A stretch of DNA of 20,111 nt from RBG-16-66-20 sp039931635 (lineage in GTDB: Bacteria > Pseudomonadota > Gammaproteobacteria > Burkholderiales > SG8-39), in NCBI GenBank assembly GCA_039931635.1, contig JBDTRO010000163.1, positions 1-20,111 of the forward strand, read 5' to 3'. This document shows positions 6,692-14,340 of this stretch, in pieces. The notes below the pieces were generated by a model. The model saw only the letters and a list, made by a program, of their open reading frames with translations. It made no database searches and was not told the DNA's origin. Each line of letters starts with the position of its first letter. Position 1 is the stretch's first letter. Both the position numbers and the translations under genes were made by a program.

Positions 6692-7974
6692 TGGACGTGT
6701 TCATGCTGATCGGCAGCCTCCTGCTGCTGATCGCGATCGGCGTGCCGGTAGCCTACGCGCTGGGCCTCGCGTCGCTGGTGGCGGCGTGGTGGGTGGACAT
6801 CCCCTACGAAGCGATCATGATCAAGATCGCCACCGGCGTGAACAGCTTCTCGCTGCTTGCCATCCCGTTCTTCGTGCTGGCCGGGGCGATCATGGCCGAG
6901 GGCGGCATGGCGCGGCGCCTGGTCAACATGGCGTTCGTGTTCGTCGGCTGGATCCGCGGCGGGCTATCGCTGGTCAATATCCTCGCCTCCAGTTTCTTCG
7001 GCTGCATCTCCGGCTCGTCGGTGGCCGACACCGCGTCGATCGGCTCGGTAATGATTCCGCAGATGGTGAAGGCGGGTTATCCGCGCGTGTTCGCCACCAA
7101 CGTCACGATCTGCGGCTCGGTGCAGGCAATCCTGATACCGCCGTCGCACAACGCGGTGATCTACTCGCTTGCCGCGGGCGGCACGATCTCGATCGCGCAC
7201 CTGTTCATTGCCGGGGTGTTCCCGGGGCTGCTGCTCGGCCTGTCGCTGGTCACGTTGTGCCTCGTGATCGCGCGCCGCGAAGGCTATCCACGCGGCGAGC
7301 CGGTGCCGTTCCGCCAGGCCGTGCGCATTGTGATTGATGCCATGTGGGGCCTGGGCACGATGGTCATCATCCTGGGCGGGATACTTTCGGGCGTGTTCAC
7401 CGCCACTGAGTCCGCCTCGGTCGCCTGCGTCTATGCGTTCCTCGTGACGATGTTCGTCTACCGCGACTACAAATGGAAGGACCTGCCCAAGCTGGTGCAC
7501 CGCACGGTAAAGACCGTGGCGATGGTCATGATTCTGATCGGGTTCGCTTCTTCCTTCGGCTACATGATGGCGATCATGCAGCTGCCGGCCAAGCTGACCG
7601 CGTTCTTCCTCACCGTGTCGGACAATAAATACGTCGTGCTGCTGCTGATCAACCTGATGTTGCTGGTGTTGGGCGCGCTGATGGACCTGGCGCCGTTGCT
7701 GCTGATTTGCACGCCGATTCTGCTGCCGGTAGTGAAAACCTTCGGCGTCGATCCGCTGCACTTCGGCATGATCATGATGGTGAACCTCGGCATCGGCCTG
7801 GTGACGCCGCCTGTCGGTACGACCCTATTCGTCGGCTGCGCGGTGGGCAAGGTCACCATCGAGGAAGTGATGAAGGGAATCTGGCCGTTCTACGGCGCCA
7901 TGCTGGTCACTCTCGCGCTGGTCACATACGTGCCTGCGATCTCGCTGTGGTTGCCGGGCCTATTCAAATTTTGA
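6691..7974 (+). CDS. dctM: TRAP transporter large permease (DctM family), system 1
   Basis: 427 residues, start sharing one base with the dctQ stop (TGATG). This is the ion-coupled transport subunit of the IT superfamily, with about 12 membrane segments. Seen: IPFFVLAGAIMAEGGMARRLV (near 55-75), the conserved SGSSVADTASIGSVMIP block (first re-entrant hairpin), ATESASVACVYAF, and in the second half LLICTPILLPVVKTFGVDPLHFGMIMMVNLGIGLVTPPVG, the usual C-terminal signature. Length is typical. Works with the dctP and dctQ products just upstream to import an organic acid with a sodium gradient. Confidence 0.94.
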   Translation: MDVFMLIGSLLLLIAIGVPVAYALGLASLVAAWWVDIPYEAIMIKIATGVNSFSLLAIPFFVLAGAIMAEGGMARRLVNMAFVFVGWIRGGLSLVNILASSFFGCISGSSVADTASIGSVMIPQMVKAGYPRVFATNVTICGSVQAILIPPSHNAVIYSLAAGGTISIAHLFIAGVFPGLLLGLSLVTLCLVIARREGYPRGEPVPFRQAVRIVIDAMWGLGTMVIILGGILSGVFTATESASVACVYAFLVTMFVYRDYKWKDLPKLVHRTVKTVAMVMILIGFASSFGYMMAIMQLPAKLTAFFLTVSDNKYVVLLLINLMLLVLGALMDLAPLLLICTPILLPVVKTFGVDPLHFGMIMMVNLGIGLVTPPVGTTLFVGCAVGKVTIEEVMKGIWPFYGAMLVTLALVTYVPAISLWLPGLFKF

Positions 7975-7990
7975 TGGAGAATCTTAGGCC

Positions 7991-8935
7991 ATGACCACCG
8001 AATGGCAACCCAGCCCGCGCTATCCCGATCCCGCGATCGTGGTACTGGACGACGCGTTCAACAAATACCGCCTGCCCCTTGCCAAGGTGGAGCGCCTGTA
8101 CACCGGCTGCCGCTGGGCCGAAGGCCCCGTGTGGCTGGGCGATGCGCGCTCGCTCGTCTGGAGCGACATCCCGAACAACCGGATGCTGCGCTGGGACGAG
8201 GCGAGCGGTGCGGTGAGCGAATTCCGCAATCCGTCAGGCTATGCCAATGGCAATACGCGCGACCGCAAAGGCCGGCTGCTTACCTGCGAGCACGGCGGGC
8301 GGCGGGTTTCGCGCACCGAGTACGACGGCAAGGTGATCACGCTGGTCGACCGCTTCGAAGGCAAGCGCCTGAATTCACCGAACGACATCGTCTGCAAGTC
8401 CGACCGTTCGATCTGGTTCACGGATCCAACTTTCGGCATCCTCGGCTGGTACGAGGGCGGGAAAGCCGAGCCCGAGCTGCCGATGAACGTCTACCGCCGG
8501 GACCCCTCCGGCAAGGTGACGGTGGTGGCCGAGGGCATCAGCCAGCCCAACGGCCTCGCTTTCTCGCCCGACGAGTCCATTCTCTACATCGTCCAGTCGC
8601 GCTCGCAGCCGAGGGAAATACTTGCATTCGACGTTACAAAAGAAAACGCCCTGAAAAATTCGCGCGTCCTGATCAGCGCCGGTCCCAAGGGCACGCCGGA
8701 CGGCTTTCGCGTGGACATGGACGGCAACCTCTGGTGCGGCTGGGGCATGGGCGAAGCGGGCCTGGACGGGGTCCACGTCTTCAATCCGGCCGGCAAGCTG
8801 ATCGGCCGTATCGACCTGCCGGAGCGATGCGCCAACCTGTGCTTCGGCGGCCAGCACAGTAACCGCCTGTTCATGGCGGCGAGCACGTCGCTCTATGCGC
8901 TGTACGTCAACACCCAGGGCCTGTCCTACTCCTAG
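7991..8935 (+). CDS. SMP-30/gluconolactonase-family lactonase
   Basis: 314 residues, ATG preceded by GGAGA (7976-7980). Six-bladed beta-propeller, metal-dependent lactonase of the SMP-30/regucalcin/gluconolactonase family; no signal peptide, so cytoplasmic. Seen: metal-ligand Glu44 in WAEGPVW, NSPND (128-132) with Asn131, Asn187 in QPNGLAFSPD and Asp237 in TPDGFRVD, matching the Glu-Asn-Asp metal site and the extra Asn of the family. Family members open aldono- or aldaro-lactones. It follows dctM after 16 bp and lies opposite a Udh-like gene whose product would be an aldarolactone, so lactone opening after uronate oxidation is the natural role (inference). Its stop is 1 bp from the convergent dehydrogenase stop, leaving no room for a terminator. 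Confidence 0.9.
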   Translation: MTTEWQPSPRYPDPAIVVLDDAFNKYRLPLAKVERLYTGCRWAEGPVWLGDARSLVWSDIPNNRMLRWDEASGAVSEFRNPSGYANGNTRDRKGRLLTCEHGGRRVSRTEYDGKVITLVDRFEGKRLNSPNDIVCKSDRSIWFTDPTFGILGWYEGGKAEPELPMNVYRRDPSGKVTVVAEGISQPNGLAFSPDESILYIVQSRSQPREILAFDVTKENALKNSRVLISAGPKGTPDGFRVDMDGNLWCGWGMGEAGLDGVHVFNPAGKLIGRIDLPERCANLCFGGQHSNRLFMAASTSLYALYVNTQGLSYS

Positions 8936-8936
8936 G

Positions 8937-9986
8937 TCAGAATTCGATCACGCCTTTGCCCGACGACTGGGCGTCGAACACCTTGTAGGCCTCGTCCGCC
9001 TGATCGAGCTTCCAGCGGTGGGTGAAGATCCGGTCCAGCTTGATGTCGTTGTCGGCGACGAAGCGCGCGCAATCCCCCATTCCCATGGCGCTGAAGGTCC
9101 AGGAACCGATCAGAGTCACCTGCCGGCGCAGCAGATCCGGCGACACATCCAGTGTCACATCTCCGCCTTCGCCCACGAAGCAGGCCGTACCCCAGGTCTT
9201 GACCGCGCGCACGGCCGCCTGACGCGCCGGTGACGAACTGCTGCACTCCAGAGTGAGGTCCACGCCTTCGCCGCGCGTAAGGTCCTTCAGCGTCTTCACC
9301 ACGTCCTCCTTCGACGCATCGACGAGATCGGTGGCACCGAACTGCTTCGCCAGCGCCAGGCGCTCCTTGTTGGTCTCAACAGCGATGACGCGCGCTCCCA
9401 TCTTCGCGCCGATGAGCGTTGCCGAAAGCCCGACCGGCCCCTGGCCGAACACCGCCAATGTCTGTCCGCCTTGCGTATGCATGCGGCGCAACGCGCCGAA
9501 CGCGGTGCCGGTACCGCATGAGACCGCCGCCCCTTCGGAAAACGAGAGCTCGTCGGGAAGCGGCACCATGGTGCGCGCCGGCGCCTTGAGGTATTCAGCG
9601 TGTCCGCCGTTGCCGGTGACTCCGTAGACCACGATCCCCGCGCGGCATAGCTGCGACCAGCCCACGCGGCAGTGGCCGCAAACGCCACAACCGGCATAGT
9701 GGTGATTCATGACGCGCTGGCCGATCGGCGCCTCGCGCTCGGACACGCCCGGCCCGCGCGCGGCGATCACGCCGCAGGGCTCATGTCCGCCGATGAAGGG
9801 CTCGACGTTGCTGCCCAGGCCGAGCGCCTTCTGCGCCTCTCCGGGCGGCGGCCGGTAGAACTTCAGGTCGCTACCGCACATGCCGGAGGCCTTCATCTGG
9901 ATCACCACTTCGCCCGGTCCCGGCGTGGGATCGGGGAAATTGCGGATTTCGATCTTCCTGTTGCCGAGGAACACTGCGCCGCGCAT
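8937..9986 (-). CDS. Zinc-dependent alcohol dehydrogenase family (MDR)
   Basis: 349 residues from the ATG at 9986, fixed by GGGAGG (9994-9999) 7 nt upstream; the longer reading lacks homology-like sequence. Seen: catalytic zinc residues Cys37 in GMCGSD and His68-Glu69 in GGHEP, four structural-zinc cysteines (100, 103, 106, 114) in a CGVCGHC-type loop, GQGPVG (181-186) for the coenzyme, and a Glu after the next strand (AVETN), which favours NAD. The type resembles threonine/sorbitol/aryl-alcohol dehydrogenases; the substrate cannot be named. It is convergent with the SMP-30 gene and divergent from marR, so it may serve either the sugar-acid module or be under MarR control. Confidence 0.9.
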   Translation of the reverse strand: MRGAVFLGNRKIEIRNFPDPTPGPGEVVIQMKASGMCGSDLKFYRPPPGEAQKALGLGSNVEPFIGGHEPCGVIAARGPGVSEREAPIGQRVMNHHYAGCGVCGHCRVGWSQLCRAGIVVYGVTGNGGHAEYLKAPARTMVPLPDELSFSEGAAVSCGTGTAFGALRRMHTQGGQTLAVFGQGPVGLSATLIGAKMGARVIAVETNKERLALAKQFGATDLVDASKEDVVKTLKDLTRGEGVDLTLECSSSSPARQAAVRAVKTWGTACFVGEGGDVTLDVSPDLLRRQVTLIGSWTFSAMGMGDCARFVADNDIKLDRIFTHRWKLDQADEAYKVFDAQSSGKGVIEF

Positions 9987-9993
9987 GCTGCTA

Positions 9994-9999
9994 CCTCCC
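9994..9999 (-). promoter_or_regulatory. Ribosome binding site that fixes the alcohol dehydrogenase start
   Basis: GGGAGG on the minus strand, 7 nt before the ATG at 9986. It excludes the upstream in-frame ATGs at 10001 and beyond. Confidence 0.75.
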
Positions 10000-10054
10000 A
10001 TGTTGACCGGCGCCATGATACCGGCTGCACGGCGCCTGCACCGCAGCAATTCCC

Positions 10055-10081
10055 TTGCCTTGCTTATCGTAAGCCAGGCAA
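10055..10081. promoter_or_regulatory. Probable MarR operator (27-bp near-perfect palindrome)
   Basis: Left arm TTGCCT-T-GCTTA (10055-10066) and right arm TAAGC-C-AGGCAA (10070-10081) are inverted copies with 11 of 12 positions paired around a TCG centre. The palindrome overlaps the -35 hexamer and most of the spacer of the marR promoter, where a bound dimer would block RNA polymerase. It also lies 69 bp upstream of the divergent alcohol dehydrogenase start. Confidence 0.7.
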
Positions 10082-10088
10082 CTATTAT
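10060..10088 (+). promoter_or_regulatory. Promoter of the marR-emrAB operon
   Basis: TTGCTT (10060-10065), 17-bp spacer, TATTAT (10083-10088, 5 of 6 to consensus). A start 7 nt downstream falls at about 10095, next to the ATG at 10096, so the message would have no or almost no leader; indeed no SD precedes the ATG. Confidence 0.6.
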
Positions 10089-10095
10089 CGCCACC

Positions 10096-10524
10096 ATGTT
10101 CCGCGAAGACCTGTCGCGCAATTTCGGCTTCCTGCTGAACGACGTCGCGCGGCTGATGCGCACCACCTACGACCGGCGCATCAAAAAACTCGGCCTGACG
10201 CGCGCGCAGTGGTGGGTGCTGACGCACCTCTACCGCAGCGACGGCGCCAGCCAAACCGAGCTGGCCGAGATCCTGGAGATCGAAAAACCGACGCTGGGCC
10301 GGCTGCTGGACCGGCTGGAGGCAAAAGGCTGGGTGCGGCGCGATCACGACGCGCTCGACCGGCGCGTGTGGCGCGTGCATCTCACCGACGAGGTTGAACC
10401 GGCGTTGCGTACGATGCGCAAGATCGCATCCGAGTTACGCCGCGATGCGCTCACCGGAATCGGCGCCGCCGAGCGGGAGCGATTCGTCGACACCCTTTTG
10501 GCAATCAAGGAAAACCTGCGGTGA
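10096..10524 (+). CDS. MarR-family transcriptional regulator
   Basis: 142 residues from the ATG at 10096; the longer frame reading begins inside the divergent dehydrogenase gene. Winged-helix dimer of MarR/SlyA/EmrR type: N-terminal dimer helix (1-32), DNA-binding core with TELAEILEIEKPTLGRLLDRLEAKGW (54-79) as helix-turn-helix, wing with RRDHDALDRRVWRVHLT (81-97, the D-x-R-D-R-R class motif), C-terminal dimer helix. It most likely represses its own operon through the palindrome at 10055-10081 and is released by a toxic small molecule, as EmrR/MprA does for emrAB in E. coli. Its TGA overlaps the GTG of the emrA-like gene (GTGA). Confidence 0.92.
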   Translation: MFREDLSRNFGFLLNDVARLMRTTYDRRIKKLGLTRAQWWVLTHLYRSDGASQTELAEILEIEKPTLGRLLDRLEAKGWVRRDHDALDRRVWRVHLTDEVEPALRTMRKIASELRRDALTGIGAAERERFVDTLLAIKENLR

Positions 10525-11588
10525 CCGGCGCCCGAATCGCCGGCAAGCTGACGCGCGGGCTGCTGCTCATCGGCGTCCCGCTGGCGGTTGCCGCCGCCGC
10601 GCTGTATTTCTATGCCCAGGGCGGGCGCCACCTGGAAACCGACAACGCCTACGTGAAGTCCCACATGATCGCGGTAAGCGCCGAGGTCGCCGGGCGCGTG
10701 GCGGAAGTAGCGGTGCGCGACAACCAGGCGGTGACGCAGGGGCAGTTGCTGTTCCGCATCGATGCCGCGCCATTCGAAACGGCGCTCGCGAGCGCCCGCG
10801 CGAAACTGGCAAGCGCGCGCACCGACGTCGAGTCGCTGCGCGCCGATTACCGGGTGGCGCTCGCCGAAGCCGCGGAGACCGTGGAGAGGATCCGTTTTCT
10901 CGGCCTGCAGCTGGAACGCCAGCGGCGCCTGAGGGAGCAGGGGATGGTGCGCGAAGACGCCTACGACGAGGCGCGCCACAATCTGGAGGCGGCACGCGCG
11001 CACCTCACCGCGTTGCAGGAGCGCGCGGCGCGAGGGCTCGCTGGCCTGGGCGGGGACGCGAAGCTGCCCGCCGAACGCCATCCGCGCGTGCTGGAGGCAC
11101 AGGCGGCGCTCGACGCTGCGGCGCTGGAGCTCGCGCGCACGCGCATTCACGCCCCCGCGGCGGGCACGGTAAGCAATCTCAGGTTGCAGCCCGGCGTGAA
11201 CGTGGCGCGCGGCGTCGCGGTTTTCAGCCTGATCCAGGCCGGGGAGCCGTGGATCGAAGCCAATTTCAAGGAAACACAGCTTGCCGGCATGCGCGTTGGA
11301 CAAGTTGCCCGCATCGTGGCCGATGCCTATCCTGGCGTCGAATGGCGCGCGCGCGTCAGTGCCATCGCCCCCGCCACGGGCGCCGAGTTCGCGCTGCTGC
11401 CGCCACAGAACGCGACCGGGAACTGGATCAAGGTGGTGCAGCGCGTGCCGGTGCTGTTTGCCATCGAGCCCGCCGAGAAGGCTGGCGCGGAACGCCCCGC
11501 GCTGCGCGCCGGGATGACGGTCAGCGTCAGCATCGACACCGGCCGCAGCCGCGGGCTGCCCGATCTGCGCGGCGCGTTCGGCCGCTAA
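10521..11588 (+). CDS. emrA: HlyD/EmrA-type membrane fusion protein
   Basis: 355 residues, GTG start with 4-base overlap to marR. Periplasmic adaptor anchored in the inner membrane, linking the MFS pump to an outer-membrane channel. Seen: one N-terminal membrane segment (about 12-31), ETDNAYVKSHM (39-49) typical of EmrA, a biotinyl-lipoyl half-motif VSAEVAGRVAEVAV...NQAVTQGQLLFRID (52-81), an Ala/Arg/Glu-rich alpha-helical hairpin (about 85-170 and 190-207), the second lipoyl half TRIHAPAAGTVSNLRLQPG (207-225), and a C-terminal beta-barrel with VSIDT. Length fits EmrA. Followed 15 bp later by its exporter. No TolC-type outer-membrane gene is in the window, so the channel must be elsewhere. 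Confidence 0.92.
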   Translation: MTGARIAGKLTRGLLLIGVPLAVAAAALYFYAQGGRHLETDNAYVKSHMIAVSAEVAGRVAEVAVRDNQAVTQGQLLFRIDAAPFETALASARAKLASARTDVESLRADYRVALAEAAETVERIRFLGLQLERQRRLREQGMVREDAYDEARHNLEAARAHLTALQERAARGLAGLGGDAKLPAERHPRVLEAQAALDAAALELARTRIHAPAAGTVSNLRLQPGVNVARGVAVFSLIQAGEPWIEANFKETQLAGMRVGQVARIVADAYPGVEWRARVSAIAPATGAEFALLPPQNATGNWIKVVQRVPVLFAIEPAEKAGAERPALRAGMTVSVSIDTGRSRGLPDLRGAFGR

Positions 11589-11603
11589 AGACCCGGCAGC
11601 GCG

Positions 11604-13130
11604 GTGACTGCGCAGACCATCCCGCAATCCGAAGCCGACGGAGCCGGCGCCGGCGCCGCAGTCGAGCGCGCTCTCGTACTCGCCACCTGCGTCGCGGTGA
11701 CTTTTCTCTATTCGATGGCGATTACCGTCGCGAACGTGTCGCTGCCGCAGATGCAGGGCGCATTGTCCGTATCTCCCGACCAAATCGCGTGGGTGGTGAC
11801 CGCCAATATCGTCGCCACCGCGGTGATGACGCCGCTCACCGGATGGCTCACCTCGCGCTTCGGGCGCCGGCTACTCTGCAACGCCTGCGTGCTCGGCTTC
11901 GGCATCGCCTCGCTCGGGTGCGGCCTTTCCGATTCGCTTGCCGAACTGGTGTTTTTCCGCGTGCTACAGGGCGCCATCGGCGCGCCGCTGGTGCCGCTAT
12001 CGCAGGCAATCGTGCTCGACACCTATGCCAAGCGCCAGCACGGCATGGCGATCGCGTTCTTCGGCGTCGGCTCGGTGGTGGGCCCGGTCGTCGGTCCGGT
12101 ACTCGGCGGCTGGCTCGCCGAAACCTACAACTGGCGTTGGGTGTTCTACATGATCCTGCCATTCACCCTGCTCGCGCTCATCGGCTCGCTCGCTTTCATC
12201 CGGGACCGCGCAGCGGGCAGCAAAGTGCGCCTCGACTGGCTCGGCTTCCTGCTGCTGGCCGCGACGCTCGCCAGCGCGCAGTTGATGCTGGACCGCGGCG
12301 AGCGCGCCGACTGGTTCGACTCCGCGGAGATCATCACCTGGGCTTCGCTCGCCGGGATCGCGCTCTACACCTTCGTCGCACACAGCGCGACCGCCGAGCG
12401 TCCGTTCCTTGATCCTCGCCTGCTCGCCGATCGCAACTTCAGCATCGGCGTCGCGCTCGTGTTTGTCTTCGGCATGCTGAACTTCACTCCGATGACGCTG
12501 CTACCGCCGATGCTGCAGGGGGTAGGCGGCTACCCTGATTCTGTGATTGGCTTCGTGCTGGGAGCGCGCGGTCTGGGCACCATGGGCGGATTCTTGACCA
12601 TGGTCTTCGCCAGCCGCTTCGACCCGCGCGTCATGATCGCGATCGGCTTCGTGCTGCAGGCGCTGGCCGGCTGGCAGCTCGCGCATCTCGACGTCAACCC
12701 GAACATCGCTGACGTGTTCTGGCCGATGGCGCTGCAGGGCTACGGCGTCGGCGTGCTGTGGGTGCCGATCACCATGGTGGCTTTTTCAACCCTGCACGAC
12801 GGCTTCGTCTCGGAGGCATCCGCGGTCTTCCATATGGTGCGCAACATCGGCTCTAGCGCGCACATTTCCCTCAGCATTACACTCGCTGTCCACATGACGC
12901 GCGTCGGCTACGCCGAACTGGCCGAGCGCGTCACGCCCTACAGCGCATCCGCTTCGATGCCGTGGGTGAGCGGGGCGTGGAACCTGGAAGACTTGCGCGG
13001 CCTGGCGAGCTTCTCGCGCGAAATGGCGCGCCAGGCGGCGATGATTGGCTACCTGGATGCGTTCGTGTTCTTTGTCGCCACTTCGCTCGTCGTGCTGCCG
13101 CTGGTGTTGCTGATCCGAGTCAAACGCTGA
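11604..13130 (+). CDS. emrB: DHA2-family MFS drug exporter, EmrB-like (14 TM)
   Basis: 508 residues; GTG start chosen because it is the first plausible codon after emrA, though its SD is weak. Proton-driven multidrug exporter of the DrugH+ antiporter-2 family in the inner membrane. Seen: TM1 ending VANVSLPQMQG (42-52), motif A GWLTSRFGRR (80-89) between TM2 and TM3, Arg119 of motif B in FFRVLQG, and motif C of antiporters GPVVGPVLGGW (160-170). About 14 hydrophobic segments; the last ends LVLLIRVKR. It should form an EmrAB-type tripartite pump with the upstream adaptor. Likely substrates are hydrophobic or phenolic toxins (family knowledge). The next gene starts 19 bp downstream. Confidence 0.93.
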   Translation: MTAQTIPQSEADGAGAGAAVERALVLATCVAVTFLYSMAITVANVSLPQMQGALSVSPDQIAWVVTANIVATAVMTPLTGWLTSRFGRRLLCNACVLGFGIASLGCGLSDSLAELVFFRVLQGAIGAPLVPLSQAIVLDTYAKRQHGMAIAFFGVGSVVGPVVGPVLGGWLAETYNWRWVFYMILPFTLLALIGSLAFIRDRAAGSKVRLDWLGFLLLAATLASAQLMLDRGERADWFDSAEIITWASLAGIALYTFVAHSATAERPFLDPRLLADRNFSIGVALVFVFGMLNFTPMTLLPPMLQGVGGYPDSVIGFVLGARGLGTMGGFLTMVFASRFDPRVMIAIGFVLQALAGWQLAHLDVNPNIADVFWPMALQGYGVGVLWVPITMVAFSTLHDGFVSEASAVFHMVRNIGSSAHISLSITLAVHMTRVGYAELAERVTPYSASASMPWVSGAWNLEDLRGLASFSREMARQAAMIGYLDAFVFFVATSLVVLPLVLLIRVKR

Positions 13131-13149
13131 AAAGACGGAGTTCGCGACC

Positions 13150-14340
13150 ATGACTTCTCCGCTGCTCTTCGAACCGATCGAGCTGCGCAAAGTGCGCGCG
13201 CGAAACCGCGTCGTGGTTTCGCCGATGTGCCAGTACAGCGCCTCCGACGGCATGGTGAACGACTGGCACTTCGTGCACCTGGGAAAATTTGCCCAGGGCG
13301 GCGCGGGGATCGTGTTCGTCGAGGCGACCGCGGTCGAAGCCCGGGGCCGCATCACCCATGGCGATGTCGGCCTCTGGTCGGACGCGCATGTTCCGGGTTT
13401 GAAACGCATTGCCGACTTTGTCCGTTCGCAAGGCGCGGTGCCAGCGATCCAGCTCGGCCACGCCGGCCGGAAAGCAAGCATGGCGCGGCCGTGGTACGGC
13501 AACGGTCCGCTTACCGGCGATGATATCGCGCGCGGCGAGCCGGCCTGGAAAATCGTCGGCCCTACCGATGCGCCTGTTGCCCATGGCTTTGAATCGCCGA
13601 CCCCTGCCCGCGAGACGGATCTCGCGGCAATTCTCGACGCCTTCGTGGTCGCGGCGCACCGCGCTAACGCCGCTGGATTCGACATCGTCGAGCTGCATGG
13701 GGCGCACGGCTACCTGCTGCACAGCTTCCTGTCGCCGATTTCCAACCAGCGCTCCGACCGCTACGGCGGAAGCCTGGAAAACCGCATGCGTTTCCCGCTC
13801 GAAGTCGCCCGCGCAATGCGCGCCGCATGGCCGGCGGAAAAGCCGCTCTTCATGCGCTGCTCGTCGATCGACGATGCAGAAGGCGGCTGGCGCATCGAAG
13901 ACACGGTCGTGCTGGCCGGGGAATTGGCGAAAGCGGGCGTGGATGTGGTCGACTGCTCTTCGGGCGGGATCGCCGGCTCAGCCACCGCGGCGACCAAGAC
14001 CCTGCTGCGGCGGATTCCCGGTTTCCAGCTTCCCTTCGCGGAACGGGTGAAGCGCGAAAGCGGCTTGAAAACCATGGCGGTGGGATTGATCCTCACCCCG
14101 CACCAGGCCGAAGACGCCTTGCGGGCCGGGCGGGCCGACCTGATCGCGGTCGGGCGCGAGGCGCTGTTCAATCCGAACTGGCCGCTGCATGCGGCGCTTG
14201 AGCTTGGCGCCGACGCGGAGTTTGCGCAATGGCCTCAGCAGTACGGCTGGTGGCTGACGCGCCGCGAATCCAGCCTGCGGCGCGAAGGCATCGAGCGGCG
14301 TGCGACGGAATATCCTCCGAAAGTCGGGCCGCCGCGCTAG
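13150..14340 (+). CDS. Old Yellow Enzyme family NADH:flavin oxidoreductase (YqjM class)
   Basis: 396 residues, ATG with a GGAG about 10 nt upstream. FMN-dependent ene-reductase TIM barrel that reduces activated C=C bonds of enones, nitro-compounds and similar electrophiles. Seen: SPMCQYS with Cys27, the redox-tuning Cys of the YqjM class, Gln101 in QLGHAGR, His183 and His186 in ELHGAHGYLLHSFLSP, RSDRYGGSLENR (201-212), Arg237, and VGREALFNPNWP near the phosphate site. Length is slightly above YqjM, typical of proteobacterial members. It follows the efflux genes closely and probably shares their MarR-controlled message, joining reductive detoxification with export (inference). Its TAG is in a CTAG shared with the convergent isomerase gene. 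Confidence 0.92.
   Translation: MTSPLLFEPIELRKVRARNRVVVSPMCQYSASDGMVNDWHFVHLGKFAQGGAGIVFVEATAVEARGRITHGDVGLWSDAHVPGLKRIADFVRSQGAVPAIQLGHAGRKASMARPWYGNGPLTGDDIARGEPAWKIVGPTDAPVAHGFESPTPARETDLAAILDAFVVAAHRANAAGFDIVELHGAHGYLLHSFLSPISNQRSDRYGGSLENRMRFPLEVARAMRAAWPAEKPLFMRCSSIDDAEGGWRIEDTVVLAGELAKAGVDVVDCSSGGIAGSATAATKTLLRRIPGFQLPFAERVKRESGLKTMAVGLILTPHQAEDALRAGRADLIAVGREALFNPNWPLHAALELGADAEFAQWPQQYGWWLTRRESSLRREGIERRATEYPPKVGPPR

Noticed and set aside
10015..10020. TATCAT on the minus strand as -10 of the alcohol dehydrogenase promoter
   Set aside because: No acceptable -35 at 16-18 bp and no extended -10; too weak to list as a feature.
10344..11783. 479-codon minus-strand open frame opposite emrA
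   Set aside because: No family motifs; the plus strand carries an unmistakable HlyD-type protein with a coupled start.
10394..12412. 672-codon plus-strand open frame across marR, emrA and emrB
   Set aside because: Extremely Arg-rich and low complexity, and lies out of frame over three clear genes; a GC-driven shadow.
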